NCBI GenBank assembly: GCA_034440615.1
Contig: JAOTOM010004387.1
Span: 217,612 to 281,611 of the forward strand
DNA: 64,000 bases
Source of the DNA: Ashinkailepas kermadecensis
Lineage: Eukaryota; Arthropoda; Thecostraca; Neolepadidae
Direction: 5' to 3'
Part shown: in pieces, positions 24,000 to 36,799 of the stretch
How the letters are laid out: each line of letters opens with the position of its first letter
Numbering within the stretch: the stretch's first letter is position 1
Notes under the pieces: model-generated
Told to the model about the DNA's origin: nothing
The model's database searches: none
The model's input: only the letters and a program-made list of their open reading frames with translations
Translations under genes and position numbers: made by a program

Positions 24000-25085
24000 C
24001 ATGGCGTGTGGCAGGCGCGAACCTCGGGAGTACCCGGGAATATGGATTAATCGCGTGCACGCTCGTGCACATGGGCACAAACGGTTGCACAGCGTATGTT
24101 TATATGGTACTTATTTCCAAGGCCCCTCCACCAAAAGCATTCCTGGTGCTGGCGACGAAACATTGGCTATTAACAGGAAAGACATCTATACTGGGTTCCA
24201 TCTCATAGGGTGTCTATTAAACACCTTGTGCTTATGGACCTGATTTCTTCCAGTTCCAAAGTATATGTCGACATACATTTAGTGGACCAATGTAGGTAGC
24301 GGTGTGCAACGTACCCCGAGCAGAGGCATACTTACGATCTTTTCTTCTTGCATATCTTAGCAACTTCTGTTTTGTGTTTGTACACTGGTCGGAATATTGC
24401 GTTTCCTGTTGGCTCGTTCACAAATTGGTCAAATTCTTTCATCAAATCTGGTAGCAGAAATAATTAATTCTCAAGAAGCCTAGCTCTTGCGAAGTTTCTC
24501 GCTTCACAGTTGCTTTGCGCATTTAATTTTCTTCCATTCTTACGACAGAAAATTAATAATTGGTGCGCCCTTGCCGCCTGAGGGCCAGACTTGTGTTCCA
24601 GTCGGTTTGGGGAATGAACCGACTTGCATACATTCAGGATTTCAGACGAATGTCAGTTTTCGAGTCGCAGCAGCTGTTATTGCGAGTGAGCCCGCGCCCT
24701 GAACGAACCCACTCCCGTGCATGCAGCACAAAATGTGATCTGAGCGACCAGACCCAGCCTGAACGTCACGCTTTTGAGGCAATAATAACTTGCTTTGGTA
24801 CGGTGTTTGAAGTCCTAATTACTTCACTCATAATTGGGCCAGGTCTTTAATTAGCAACTTTTACCGCAATGTTCTCCTTGCCGGTCCAGCCGGTACAGAC
24901 TAAGGCCAGCCAGCCAGCAGCCCGTCACATGGTTATATCGTCATGCCACTCGACCCGCGTGCCCCGAGACCGGGCGGCTACGTGACTGGAGTCAGTTCGA
25001 TGGAGGGTGCCGCGCTCAACTGATGCATGTCATATGAACTAAGCTGAGCACCTTGAAAACATGGTACCTATGATAATTCAACAAT
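24000..25085. other. homer intron 1 spacer
   Basis: Single-copy-looking sequence after the exon 1 donor; nothing recognised. Confidence 0.5.
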
Positions 25086-25114
25086 TCGACAAAGCGCATT
25101 TAAGCGTAAGATAA

Positions 25115-25770
25115 GTACACACATAGGCGCACCGGGGGGGGGGCAGGGGGCCCGGGCCCCCCCATGAGACCAAAGTGCCCTTTTGGCCAAAAGCGCCCTT
25201 TTGACCGAAAAGTGCCCTCTTGGCCGGAATGTCCCAAATTTAGCCAAAAAATCACCTGCCTTATGTGCCCCGCCTGTGCCAAAGGTGCCCTTTGGGCCCA
25301 AAACTGCCCTTTTGGCCTAAAAATGACATTCCCTGTGCCCTTTCCTGTCCTATGCCTGTCCCAATTAGTGTGCCCTGTGCCCTGCCCTGTACCCTGCCCT
25401 GTGCCTTGTGCTGTACCGTGAACTCTGCCCTGCCATGTGTCCTGCCCTATGCCCTGCCCTATGCCCTGCCATGTGCCCTGCCCTGTGCCCTGCCCTGAGT
25501 CCTGTCCTATGCCCTGCCCTATGCCCTGCCCTGTGCCCTGCCCTGCCCTGTGCCCTGCCCTGCCCTGTGCCCTGTCCTGTGCCCTGCTCTGTGCCCTGCC
25601 CTGTGCCCTACCTTGTGCCCTGTCCTGTGGCCTGTGCCTATAGGCGCACCGGTGTGTGGCGCCCAGGGGGCCCGGCTTCCTCTCCCTAGGTCGAGATCGA
25701 GAAGTGTCCCTCGGCAGAAAGTGCCCTTTTGGGTTTGGGCGCAAAAGTGCCCATCGGCCTTGGCCTAAAC
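25115..25770. repeat. GTGCCCT-rich element with 12-bp CCCTGCCCTGTG array
   Basis: The core at 25365-25640 is CCTGCCCTGTGC/ATGC repeats. It is flanked by AGTGCCCTTTTGGCC units (25165-25325) and by TAGGCGCACCGG on both sides (25123 and 25641), with GGGGGCCCGGGCCCC nearby. The matching flanks suggest a degenerate mobile element in which the CCCTG array expanded. Confidence 0.75.
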
Positions 25771-26511
25771 GATCGAACGATACATACCTACCCCGCCTAC
25801 CCCTAGGTTCGGCGTAAAAAATGTATCAGCCTCCAAAAAATCCTTGCTTAAATCTCACTTTTCAGTGTTCCATCAGTGAACAGCTGGACTTTCTTGCGCG
25901 TTTGCTCTGGGTACATCTGGCCGAACATGGGTTTCTTATTAAAAATTGTATTCAGTCAATTTACGCGCCAAAATTGTAGCGGCCTGAAGCTCCATTCAAG
26001 GCTGAGGCGGGCACAAGCACGATGTTAAGCACGATGGCATAAATGTGCATTTTATGTTTATAGGTACCTACACCACCCTGAAACTATAAATCGCTGGGCT
26101 GTTATGTCTCAAGCTCATGTACCTTCTTCAGTCTGCGCATGCGTAACCCTCCTCAGGTGTCTGGATAGCAGTAGCTCAGGCCCTTATAAAAAAGTACCTA
26201 CCTGGGTACCTGTAGCTATCTACCTGAACCTATTATGAAACAGCCTTGGTTCGAGATAGCACTTTTAAAGGCTGTGAATGCTCCAGACCCTAGTTTCCCA
26301 CCTACCTCTATTCTGGTTACCTTTCAGTAGAAGGACAGATTAACTGCAGGCTACAATAAGTAGGGAGGTACCTACCTAGTTGCACTGATATCAAGGACTT
26401 GGTGCTGGGGAGGGGCAATCAAGGCAACTGTCCCTTAAGTGAAGCCTCTGTGGGCCCTTTTGAGGTTCCATGATTCATAATCGGGCACCCCGGTTGCCTG
26501 CAACAAATGCA

Positions 26512-26580
26512 GCGAATTATGACGGAGGAATTGTGACGGAGGGATTGTGACGGAGGAATTATGACGGAGGAATTGTGAGC
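26512..26580. repeat. TGACGGAGGAATT array
   Basis: Five imperfect 14-15-bp units. Confidence 0.9.
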
Positions 26581-26639
26581 AGGCTGCATGTTTTTGGAAA
26601 TATTATTGTAAATACAAGGGTTCGGTGCTATAACATATA

Positions 26640-26785
26640 ACGTGTCCCATGGAAAATTCACGCCCCCCCCGGTCAGCAAACCTTCCAGTGTGCCCCGGGC
26701 CGCAAAGTGCCCTTTTGGAGCCGGTCAAGTGCCCTTTTCGGTCCGGGTCCCCCATGGAAAAATCCTGGGTGCGCGCCTGAGTACA
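26640..26785. repeat. fragment related to the 25.1-25.8 kb element
   Basis: Shares AAGTGCCCTTTTGG and C-rich runs, and ends CCATGGAAAAATCCTGGGTG followed by CGCGCCTGA, the type of end seen on many invertebrate interspersed repeats. The family is not identified. Confidence 0.5.
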
Positions 26786-26789
26786 CATG

Positions 26790-29335
26790 TTCGGCAGATC
26801 AGCCAGATTTCGGCAAGATTGCAGCCAGGTTCGACTGAAGCGAATTGTTTTTCAGTGCACGTATGCCAACATCGGAGGAACTGTTTCAGGAATATGGCTC
26901 ATGTGTTGATCGAGCGCGTATCGCAATTATCAGCTTGCTGCACAAGCTGCACATGGCGGTACGGTGCCCGGTCCTGCGCCTGCAGCAGGGGAGCAGCGGG
27001 GCACCATTTAGCTCGTCTCACCCTCGCTCGTGCAGCGCCTCTAACCGCACCTTGTGTTGGTTGACACTTGGTCTGAAACAAAGCAAGTTTTAAGACATTG
27101 GTCGATTCTTATTCTGACTGACTCCATCCATCTGTCCGTCCATCCATTAAGCCTACCACCCGTCCACCAATTGCTCCGGACGGGTGGGAACCCATCCACC
27201 CGTCCATCCGTCCACCATTTACCCCATTAATCCTACCACCCATCTACCCGTCCACCCGTTCCTTCACCCGTCCAGCCGTCCATATACAATGTAATTGTGC
27301 TTGCGTTTGCGTAGCAGTTGGCTGGTGATTAGGAAGCGACGACAATGCTGTATGCTGTTCGCGGGATGTGCCCTGGAATAACGGAGTGCGGTAATGCCAG
27401 CGTGTTGGTCACGCCATTTGTCAGCTGTTGAGCGTGTCGGCCGTGGGAAAGACTGGTCGCTGACGCCGGAGCGGTGACCTTTCGCCAAGTATATTAGGGC
27501 TGAGGTGAAGTGTGTGGTGTGGCGTCCGACCTCAGCGCAATGTCTGACGATTCCGCTGATGCCTCGGACGGCCTGTGGTCAAAATAATTATCAGCTGGCT
27601 TTCTGATCGGAATACGAATTCTGATCTTTTTATATCGTAGATGCCTTTCAAATAGCATAATGTGTACAAGCATGTTTGTGATTTGTAGGACATTTCAAGC
27701 TGCGTGGCGCGCAACAGCACTTACTTCATTGATGCTTCCAATAGTGATTGCGTGTCTCAAAGATTAAATCATGCGTGTATCGATGCGAATACACTAGGTT
27801 GAACTCTGGAATGGCTCACTACATCAGTTAATGTTCACCGGTCGAGGCAGCGATGCGTGGATATCAGTGCTAACTCTGGAGCTAATACGTATGCAACCTG
27901 GCCCCAGTGCTGCTTCTCGGCGTTGCCGGGGCGCTTTATTGGCCGACACCCGATGATTTCCGATGATCGCCTCGGCGGTGGCCGATATTGGATGCATCAC
28001 GGCGACATTGTACATATCGTGTGGTCTCGTGCAGACGACGTGCCTTTTAAACATCCACCCGATCAGCTTTCAACGGTTGGTAGCTGTCTGTGGCTCTAAC
28101 GGGTGTCGGCGGATCTGGATATTCGGTTCCGACAGTGTGGGCCAGGAGTCTGAGTGACGCTTTTTACTTCTGCTTTTAGCAATGCAATTTAGGGAATGTA
28201 TCGCATAGGAAATCGCTTTAGCTCTGCACACATGCTGGAAGACTCGTGGCTGTTTAAACACCCAAGATAATGCGCCTGGCACGACTGATGCACGCGGAGG
28301 TTCGACTTCACCTCCCGTGTTTTGATACTTGTGCTCGTCTCGCGCCCATTTGGCACCCTATCCTGGTATGTGTGTTGCACCTCACTGTTTCTCGGTCGCA
28401 GTTGACGCGAGTCAGTGGAAGTTGCACATAAATATAAGCTTGTGCTGTGAGTGTAAGTATATTTCCATGCTGTCTGCGCCAGGCTGCTCTGTGGTGTCCG
28501 GACCGTCTGATTGACGGTGTTGATGTGGGCTCGGCTGGTGTCCGCTAGCCTGATCACGGTGATGTGAGGGTGATATCTCGGATCGCCTCTGTGCTGCCCA
28601 TTGTCCACGTGGTCATCGGCGGTGGTCTACTATGATAATGACTGCCTCCTGCCGCCTCGGCTCTCGACAATGATGTGGTGATCTTGTGCCAGTAAGTGTA
28701 TGTAAACTTAGTGTCCCGCATCAGTGGTGTAATACTCAACTCAAAGTCTTTCTTCATTGACATACCGAGACTAGTGGATGTTGTGCCATATGTGGGATAA
28801 TGATGCCCTGCCATTTGGATGCTAGTCAAAGGTCGTAGGTAGCACGGGGATTGAAATGGATCCCATCAGTGGTATAGTACCACTAGAGACTGCTGACGTA
28901 GGGGTGCTGATCCACATTGCATCTCTGTGTGTGTAGTGGGGGGGGGGGGAGATGATAACTATTCCCCTCGTCCCGGGTGGTGACGTCATTCGACCCCAAA
29001 CAGTCAAGCTAACTACAAGGAGGTAGGTCACCTGCCATCAAATGGGTCAAATGACCTTAGCCATACGAGAACATCTCAAGCCGCCCGGGAGAGGCTGCCT
29101 CACTGCAGGTGGACGCCAATGTGGTCGGTCGCCATGAAACCATCGGAACATTCAATCCCCGCCCCATGCACTCTGGGCTGGCGTCACGTGGGGCCTCGGT
29201 ACGAAGCCGGCGCGGCCTTCGACAGCAATCTGGCCAACCGATTCGACCTTGTCAGGACGTAGTGACGTGACGACGGTCTCCACGTGCTTGAGAGGTCGTG
29301 GTGCGACCGGCAGCACGCGGCGGCCATCCTCAGCC
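26790..29335. other. homer intron 1 spacer
   Basis: Apart from CCATCCGTCC-type simple repeat at 27118-27285 and a G run at 28937-28947, no repeat or gene is recognised. Confidence 0.5.
27118..27285. repeat. CCATCCGTCCACC simple repeat
   Basis: Irregular CCATCCGT, CCACCCGT and TCCATCC words. Confidence 0.8.
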
Positions 29336-29336
29336 G

Positions 29337-29412
29337 CGCTCCCAGGCGGCCGGCCCGCCCGCCGCCGCCCGCCGCCGCCCGCCACCGCCCGCCACCGCCC
29401 GCCGCTGCCCCA
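29337..29412. repeat. GCCGCCC/GCCACCGCCC array
   Basis: Pure GC-rich 7-10-bp units directly before the 48-bp array. Confidence 0.92.
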
Positions 29413-29439
29413 TATTGATCGGGACTGGCTGCTGTCCGG

Positions 29440-29958
29440 CTGTACTCACCGCAGCACACGCTGTGTCAACGGAGTGGTCATGGGGCTACACACTTACCGC
29501 AGCGTACACCGTGTCAACGGAGTGTCCACGGGACCTCACATTTACCGCAGCGCACACCGTGCCAAAGGAGTGTCCACGGGGACCTTTTACCGCAGCCCAC
29601 ACCGTGTCAACGGAGTGGTCACGGGGCTACATACTCACCGCAGCGTACACCGTGTCAACGGGGTGGCTACGGGACCTCAAATTTACCGCAGCGCACACCG
29701 TGTCAACGGAGTGGTTACGGGGCTACACACTCACCGCAGCGCACACCGTGTCAACGGAGTGGTTACGGGGCTACACACTCACCGCAGCGTACACCGTGTC
29801 AACGGAGTGGTTACGGGGCTACACACTCACCGCAGCGTACACCGTGTCAACGGGGTGGCTACGGGGACCTCACATTTACCGCAGCGCACACCGTGTCAAC
29901 GGAGTGGCCACGGGGACCTCATACTCACCGCAGCGTACACCGTGTCACCGGGCTTTAT
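29440..29958. repeat. 48-bp minisatellite
   Basis: About ten units contain ACCGCAGCGTACACCGTGTC, AACGGAGTGGTTACGGGGC and TACACACTC. The 48-bp length keeps two + strand frames open for over 250 codons. Confidence 0.94.
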
Positions 29959-30419
29959 ACAAGCGACTTTCCGATCAGCCCGTTCGTGGCTCCACTACCA
30001 CCATGGGTGGGCCGTTTATTAAGAAGAAAATGGCTGGTGGCGATAGCCGACGGTGTGAAAGCCTGGGTGTGTTCCTGGTCAGGTCAGGTCAAATTAAGCC
30101 ACCGGTGGCAAAGAAGACAGATGGGTTGTCGACGTCCGAGCTGATGACTGTGCCTGAGTGGGCCCTGATATCAGTAATGGTGTGATGTGGAGACGCTGTT
30201 CTCGGTGTCACGTCAGTCAGGTCAGAACTGCGGCCAGTACTGTGACCGGGCCAGCCCTGACATTAATGTTGTGATGTGGAGACGCTTCTCCGGATCAGGT
30301 CAGGTCAGCTGGCGTTAGTGCTGCAGTGGGTCAGCGGCATTGCGACGGTGGGGGTGTGGTGTGGAGACTGAGACATACCACCGTCACTGAGCCCTGCTAT
30401 TGGCGCGAGCAGCTGCCAC

Positions 30420-31030
30420 TCGGCTGATGGATGACCCAGCGCCAGGCCGCTACCTCCTAATGCAGCCAACTGCTCCGGCCACCACACGGTGACTGGCTGG
30501 TGCCGGCCAGCTAACCTGGCCTGTTGTCCAACTTCTCCGGCCACCATACGGTGACTGACTGGTGCCGGCCAGCTAACCTGGCCTGTTGTCCAACTTCTCA
30601 GGCGACCACACGGTGACTGGCTGGTGCCGGCCAGCTAACCTGGCCTGTTGTCCAACTGCTCCGGCCACCACACGGTGACTGGCTGGTGCCGGCCAGCTAA
30701 CCTGGCCTGTTGTCCAACTTCTGAGGCGACCACACGGTGACTGGCTGGTGCCGGCCAGCTAACCTGGCCTGTTGTCCAACTGCTCCGGCCACCACACGGT
30801 GACTGGCTGGTGCCGGCCAGCTAACCTGGCCTGTTGTCCAACTTCTGAGGCGACCACACGGTGACTGGCTGGTGCCGGCCAGCTAAACTGGCCTGTTGTC
30901 CAACTTCTGAGGCGACCACACGGTGACTGGCTGGTGCCGGCCAGCTAACCTGGCCTGTTGTCCAACTGCTTCGGTCACCATGCGGTGACTGGCTGGTGCC
31001 GGCCAGCTAACTTGGCCTGTTGTCACCCAT
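30420..31030. repeat. 62-bp minisatellite
   Basis: Nine units contain ACCACACGGTGACTGGCTGG, TGCCGGCCAGCTAACCTGGC and CTGTTGTCCAACT. Most units hold a GGCCAG-CTAAC-CTGGCC inverted repeat. Confidence 0.95.
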
Positions 31031-31504
31031 GTATCTTTGCGAGTAGCTGTTGGTTGCCCACATCGACCCTAACCTCTTTCTCGGCCCCAACCCTCCCCCT
31101 GACTCAAAGATCGGCTGCGATCTCGCCAGTATCCTAGTGGCAGTGTTTTTCTAATAGTCGATGTCTATTGGGGACTTGATAATAGGAGATATGGCGTGCT
31201 TGGATTAAGCTAGTAGCTGTATGATTTTGGTACGTATTAGGAAATATGTTCAGTACATCTTACAAATTAGCATTACAATGTGGCATATACAGAGGGATTA
31301 TCGAGTGTATGCACCATACAATGCTGCTGTCATATGAGTGCCGGTCCGACTATACTGCGCGCCACGTGAGTGCTTCATTCCGGATTGTGTGTTGATGCTT
31401 GTCTCCCCTCCCTGACCGGCATGCGTTTGTGTGCGTGTGCGTGCCACTATTTGGCTGTCGGTCCCTACGGATGGTGGCAGGCTCTCGGTTGGGGCGACCC
31501 GCCA

Positions 31505-32345
31505 CGCAGCCTGTTGTGACATCTGTCACGCCTCTGTCGGTTGTGCGCCCCTCTACACCTCGGCCTTGTGTGACATCTGTCATGCCTCTGTCACGCCTCT
31601 GTCGGTTGTGCGCCCCTCTACACCTCGGCCTGTTGTGACATCTGTCACGCCTCTGTCGGTTGTGCGCCCCTCCACACCTCGGCCTTTTGTGACATCTGTC
31701 ACGCCTCTGTCGGTTGTGCGCTCCTCTACACCTCGGTCTTGTGTGACATCTGTCACGCCTCTGTTGGTTGTGCGCCCCTCTACACCTCGGCATTTTGTGA
31801 CATGTCACGCCTCTGTCGGTTGTGCGCCCCTCCACACCTCGGCCTGTTGTGACATCTGTCACGCCTCTGTTGGTTGTGCGCCCCTCTATACCTCGGCCTT
31901 GTGTGACATCTGTCACGCCTCTGTCGGTTGTGCGCCCCTCTACACCTCGGCCTTGTGTGACATCTGTCACGCCTCTGTCGGTTGTGCGCCCCTCTACACC
32001 TCGGCCTGTTGTGACATCTGTCACGCTTCGAATCTCACCTGTCGCTACTCTTCGCCCGCGACCAATCGGCGTGAGAGATTGGCGACGCTATATGACTCAA
32101 CGGTCGACGTGTCGTAAAAACCAATAACCAACCAACCGACATCTGTCACGCCTCTGTCGGTTGTGCGCCCCTCTACACATCGGCATTTTGTGACACCCGC
32201 CCCATCTTGGCCGTTTGAGACAACCGCTCCACGCTGGTTAGTTGTGATACCCGCCACACCTCGGTCGGTTGAGGACCCCGCCACACCTCTGTCAGTTGGG
32301 GGGGCGCCCCTCCACACCTTAGCCTGTTGTGACATCCGCCACACC
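31505..32345. repeat. 54-bp minisatellite split by a SINE
   Basis: Units contain CTGTCGGTTGTGCGCCCCTC, TACACCTCGGCCTTGTG and TGACATCTGTCACGC. The array resumes after the SINE at 32027-32137 and decays to the right of 32190. Confidence 0.94.
32027..32137 (+). mobile_element. tRNA-derived SINE, 5'-truncated, inside a minisatellite
   Basis: The copy begins at the B box (TTCGAATCTCACC) and ends AACCAATAACCAACCAACC. It interrupts the 54-bp tandem array; GACATCTGTCACGC occurs on both sides (32013-32026 and 32138-32151). Because that string is part of the array unit, it is consistent with a target-site duplication but does not prove one. Confidence 0.88.
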
Positions 32346-32614
32346 AAGGGTTGGATTTATATATTTGGATTATGGATGTGGAGAGGATTAATTTTGTCAT
32401 CCAATGCAAACAGGATTTGTTCTTCTTTGCTGCATCAGAAATTTCTTTTTGTATTTCCCAGTGAATGTTGGGCATGCTATCAACGATCGGTAAGTTGACA
32501 GCCATTGTCAAACAATAACGTTCAACTTTCCGGCATGAAAAGGGAAAGGATTGTTTCCGAAGAGTACAATGTTCTGTGCGACAAAAGTCAAGGAACAGCC
32601 TATTTGTTCAACCG

Positions 32615-32800
32615 TGGCCACACCTCGGTCGGCTGAGACAACCGCCACACCTCGGTCGTCTGAGACAACCGCCCTGCCCCGGTCGGTTGGGCGCCCGCCA
32701 CACCTCGGTCGGCTGCGACGCCCGCCACACCTCCGTCGGCTGCGGCGCTCGCCACACCTCCGTCGGTTGGGCGCCCGCCACACCTCGGTATGTGCAGACC
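32615..32800. repeat. about 30-bp CACACCTCGGTCGG array
   Basis: Six imperfect units. The shared CCACACCTCGGTCGGTTG text suggests common origin with the decayed end of the 54-bp array. Confidence 0.85.
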
Positions 32801-32984
32801 AATGGCGCTGAAAGGTCAGCGAGTGACAGATACGGTCTCTCTCACGCTGTCGGCCTATTAAGGCGGAGACGAGCGGTAGCGCGGTTGGTCTGCGGTCTGC
32901 CGTACGTGGTAGATAGAGTCTGCCGGGGTCAGCCGAGCCTCCGACACCCTCACCTGCTCCACTTGCAACAGCATGAATCGGTGG

Positions 32985-33175
32985 AGTCGTGCCCACCACT
33001 ACTGCAGCCCCAACTACCCCACCAGGAGTCGGTGCTCACCACTACACCAGCCCCAATTACCCCAGCAGGAGTAGGTGCCCACCATTACTCCAGCCCCAAC
33101 TACCCCAGCAGGAGTAGGTGCTCACCACTACTCCAGCCCCAATTACACCAACAACCACTGCTCCAGCTCCAGCCA
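32985..33175. repeat. 44-45-bp array
   Basis: Four units contain CACCACTACTCCAGCCCCAA, TTACCCCAGCAGGAGTAGGT. Confidence 0.9.
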
Positions 33176-33629
33176 CCTCCCAGCGGGAGCCGGGCGAGTC
33201 GGTATCCGGCTGTGCTCTCCAACCACTTTCAGCGCGGGTCGATGCCAGCCACTGCTCTAACTTCACCCATCCCCCATCTTCCAGCTCTAATTTGACCCCT
33301 CCCATCTCCCAGCAGGAGCCAGCAACGTTGCCTGCTCCGCAGTCGACAGCAGCGCCCTGTGCTCTGTCCACATCTGTCCCATCTCCTACTCTCCATTTTC
33401 TCAGTCGCCCGTTCCACAAATTCACAGCGCTCTCTCCCTACAATCGATTCGCAACAGTCCTCTCCAGTGTGCATCAGTGTTCCAAGGCAGATGTTAGTCC
33501 TTAGGCATTGTCACCGGTACAGTCCCCCCCCCCTCATCTCACCGCGCGCAATTTCTCCAGTAGCAAGCTCCCGCTTGTCCGAATAGGCATACGGCAAACG
33601 CGAGTAGAGAAGCGCTCGACTTTGGAGTA

Positions 33630-33760
33630 TCATTTCGTGTCACTACCAACCTACTAACATTGGTCACGGTAGATTGTCGTGTTACTACCAACTCACTAAA
33701 ATTGGTCACGGCAGATCGTCGTGTCATCACAACCTATTAACATTGGTCACGGTAGATTCT
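33630..33760. repeat. about 48-bp array
   Basis: Three units contain CTAACATTGGTCACGGTAGA and TCGTGTTACTACCAAC. Confidence 0.85.
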
Positions 33761-34980
33761 GTTTTTTTTCAGAATAGCCGACATTTACTAGCAGTGGTGT
33801 GCTTCTTTACCGTGTAGCCCATTTCAGCATTCTTATTGGCACTTGAACCTACCCAAGATGGAACTTTCGCTTTCTGTGATATTTGATCGTTTTCCATTAA
33901 ATACCTCAACTCGACGTTTTTGTTAGCATTAAGTTTCATCCTTCGTTGAGTCGCGGGATCAGGGAACCTCTGGTGGCCTGATAACGGTTGGCGGCGGAGA
34001 CAAAACATCAGTCTTGCCGTTGCCATCATTCTGGCCGCTGTCCGCGTCCGACCACTGCATCGCAGTTCTGTCGAGCCCATCACCTCTCGCCCGCTCTGGT
34101 CACTCTGATCACTCTGGTGGTTCTGGTCGCTCTAGTCACTCTGGCCACCTTTGACTCCCACTCCCGTCACTTTTGACCCATCACCTCTGGTCACTGTCAT
34201 TCTGGTCGCTCTAGTCACTCTGGTCACTCTGGTCGCTCCAGTCACTCTAGCCAACACTGTCTATGTTGGCTGTTCCGGTCCATCTCATCGGGCACCAATG
34301 CAGTTGATGCGCCCAAAAACCCTAACAACAACAACAACAGCACCGTAACGATCCCGACTCACGCCGACCCTGGTCCGGTGCGAATCGGTTTCCCGACCTG
34401 CGTGATCGCAGTCGCGCTAATTCCGTCTGGCCCGCTGACGCTGCGTCGCCGCACGGAACGTTTGGCGGGCAGGCACCGACCGACCGATCGAGGCGGTCCA
34501 CGCTTGTCTCCCTCCTCCTTCCACACGCGCACACACTACCGGAGCCAAGTCAACCAGGCCAGCACAGCAGCGGGCGCATTGAGAACCTTTATCAACTGAG
34601 GACCGGACATTTGTGGGCTTTTGCTCACCTGCCTGGCGGGTATGTTCGCTTCCAGTGATCGATGGGTACCATAAAGCTTGGCGTCGTCATGACTTTTATC
34701 AGCTGAAAATATCGCAGATGTGCAATGGGTGATGCGGGCTGGTCATTGATAATGGGTTAGGCTGGCTGGTACCGGTCTGGCCAAGTCGGGCTCCGTTGTC
34801 CGCTTAGTGAGATCCCGCCTCGGGCCGATCTCTCGGTCAGACCGACCTCAGTCAGACAACGGACGACTGAACGTCCAGGCCGACTGATGTCGTCAGTCAG
34901 ACTGATACCCTCAGCCAAGCCGATACCGTTCGGCCAGCGGTGCTCGTTTGCCCCACTGACCCCGTGTGTCGCGTTCGCAG
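33760..34980. other. homer intron 1, last part
   Basis: Includes a TCACTCTGGTCGCTCTAG short repeat at 34095-34260 and an AACAAC run at 34322-34340. The acceptor of exon 2 (GTGTCGCGTTCGCAG) ends it. Confidence 0.6.
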
Positions 34981-35112
34981 GCGGTCATCAACTCGACCAT
35001 CACGCCCAACATGACGTTCACCAAGACGTCGCAGAAGTTCGGCCAGTGGTCGGACGTGCGCGCCAACACCGTGTATGGTCTGGGCTTCGGCACTGAGGCC
35101 GAGCTGAACAAG
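34981..35112 (+). CDS. homer: homer coding exon 2: EVH1 domain, core
   Basis: Forty-four codons lie between a GTTCGCAG acceptor and an AAG|GTAGCG donor, phase 0 at both ends. The exon reads [20 protein letters not shown] followed by [16 protein letters not shown], one of the most conserved stretches in Homer EVH1 domains. F74, G89 and F90 (numbered with the inferred Met-Gly) are kept; G89 is known to matter for ligand binding in mammalian Homer1. The exon is followed within about 110 bp by a 40-bp minisatellite. Codon use is GC-rich, unlike the AT-rich upstream spacer. Confidence 0.96.
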
Positions 35113-35214
35113 GTAGCGTGCAGCGACACCATCCGCGCCGGCCGCCTCCTGGCTCGGTGCGCCGCCGGGTGGTGGTGGCGGGTAGTCGCCACAGGGGACC
35201 CCCAGCGGGGCAGC

Positions 35215-35665
35215 CATGCGTGTGTACCGGCCGTGGTCAGAGTCACAGTCATAGGTATGCGGTGCACCGGTCGGGGTCAGGGTCACAGCCATATGGCCAT
35301 AGGTATGTGGCGCATCGGCCAGGGTCAGAGTCGCAGTCATAGGTATGCGGTGCACCGGTCGGGGTCAGGGTCACAGCCATAGGGTCATAGGTATGTGGTG
35401 CATCGACCGGGGTCAGGGTCACAGCCATAGGTATATGGTGGCCCGACCGTGGTCAGGGTCACAGCCATAGGTATGCGGTGTACCGGTCGGGGTCATGGTC
35501 ACAGCCATAGGGCCATAGGTATGTGGTGCACCGGCCGGGGTCAGGGTCACAGCCATAGGTATATGGTGGCCCGACCGTGGTCAGGGTCGCAGCCATAGGT
35601 ATGTGGTGTACCGATCATTGTCACGGCCACGGATGGCAGCTGTGGTGCACCGGCCGGGGTCATTG
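35215..35665. repeat. 40-bp minisatellite
   Basis: About eleven units contain GGTCAGGGTCACAGCCATAG and GTATGTGGTGCACCGGCCGG, with several indel variants. Confidence 0.93.
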
Positions 35666-35889
35666 TAACAAGCAGACGTATGTGGTTGACCGGCGGGACT
35701 AGCCTGATTTGGTGGCAGGGATCTTTGAGGGATCTTTGTTTATGGTTTGGAGTGATTTCCCGCCAGGAGTGTTGTGTACTGACTGGTGGTGTGAATGGTG
35801 TAGTCTGGGTGACCCGGTCTGGTGGACAATGGACAGGGCAAGTCCTCCGCCCCTGTGTTGAGGCGGCTGGGCGGTAGCCAGTACTGGCC

Positions 35890-36778
35890 GCTCGGCTGAC
35901 GGCCGGCGCCTGCTGACCTCCCTGTGTGCCTGACAGTAGGTGACTGCTGACCTCCCTGTGTGCCCGACGGCCGGCGACTGCTGACCTCCATGTGTGCCTG
36001 ACGGTAGGCGACTGCTGATCTCCCTGTGTGCCTGACAGTAGGCGACTGCTGACCTCCCAGTGTACCTGACGGCCGGCGACTGCTGACCTCCCTGTGTGCC
36101 TGACAGTAGGCGACTGCTGACCTCCCTGTGTGCCTGGCGGTAGGCGACTGCTGATCTCCCTGTGTGCCTGACGGCAGGCGACTGCTGATCTCCCTGTGTA
36201 CCTGACGGCAGGCGACTGCTGATCTCCCTGTGTACCTGACGGCAGGCGACTGCTGACCTCCCTGTGTACCTGACGGCAGGCGACTGCTGACCTCCCTGTG
36301 TGCCTGACGGTAGGCGACTGCTGACCTCCCTGTGTGCCTGACAGTAGGCGACTGCTGACCTCCCTGTGTGCCTGGCGGTAGGCGACTGCTGATCTCCCTG
36401 TGTGCCTGACGGCAGGCGACTGCTGATCTCCCTGTGTACCTGACGGCCGGCGACTGCTGACCTCCCTGTGTGCCTGACGGTAGGCGACTGCTGACCTCCC
36501 TGTGTGCCTGACGGTAGGCGACTGCTGACCTCCCTGTGTGCCTGACGGCAGGCGACTGCTGACCTCCCTGTGTGCCTGACGGTAGGCGACTGCTGACCTC
36601 CCTGTGTACCTGACGGTAGGCGACTGATGACCTCCCTGTGTACCTGGCGGCCCCGACTGTCCGCTGATGGCGGCGACTGCTGACCTCCGTGTGTGTCTGG
36701 CGGTCCCGACTGCCGACCTCCTTGTGTGCCTGGCGGCCCCGACTGTCCGCTGACGGCCGGCGACTGCTGACCTAGGTA
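35890..36778. repeat. 34-bp minisatellite
   Basis: About 26 units contain TGTGTGCCTGACGGTAGGCG and ACTGCTGACCTCCC. The right end changes to GGCGGCCCCGACTG variants. Confidence 0.96.
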
Positions 36779-36799
36779 TTGAGTAATAGCTAGCTAAAA

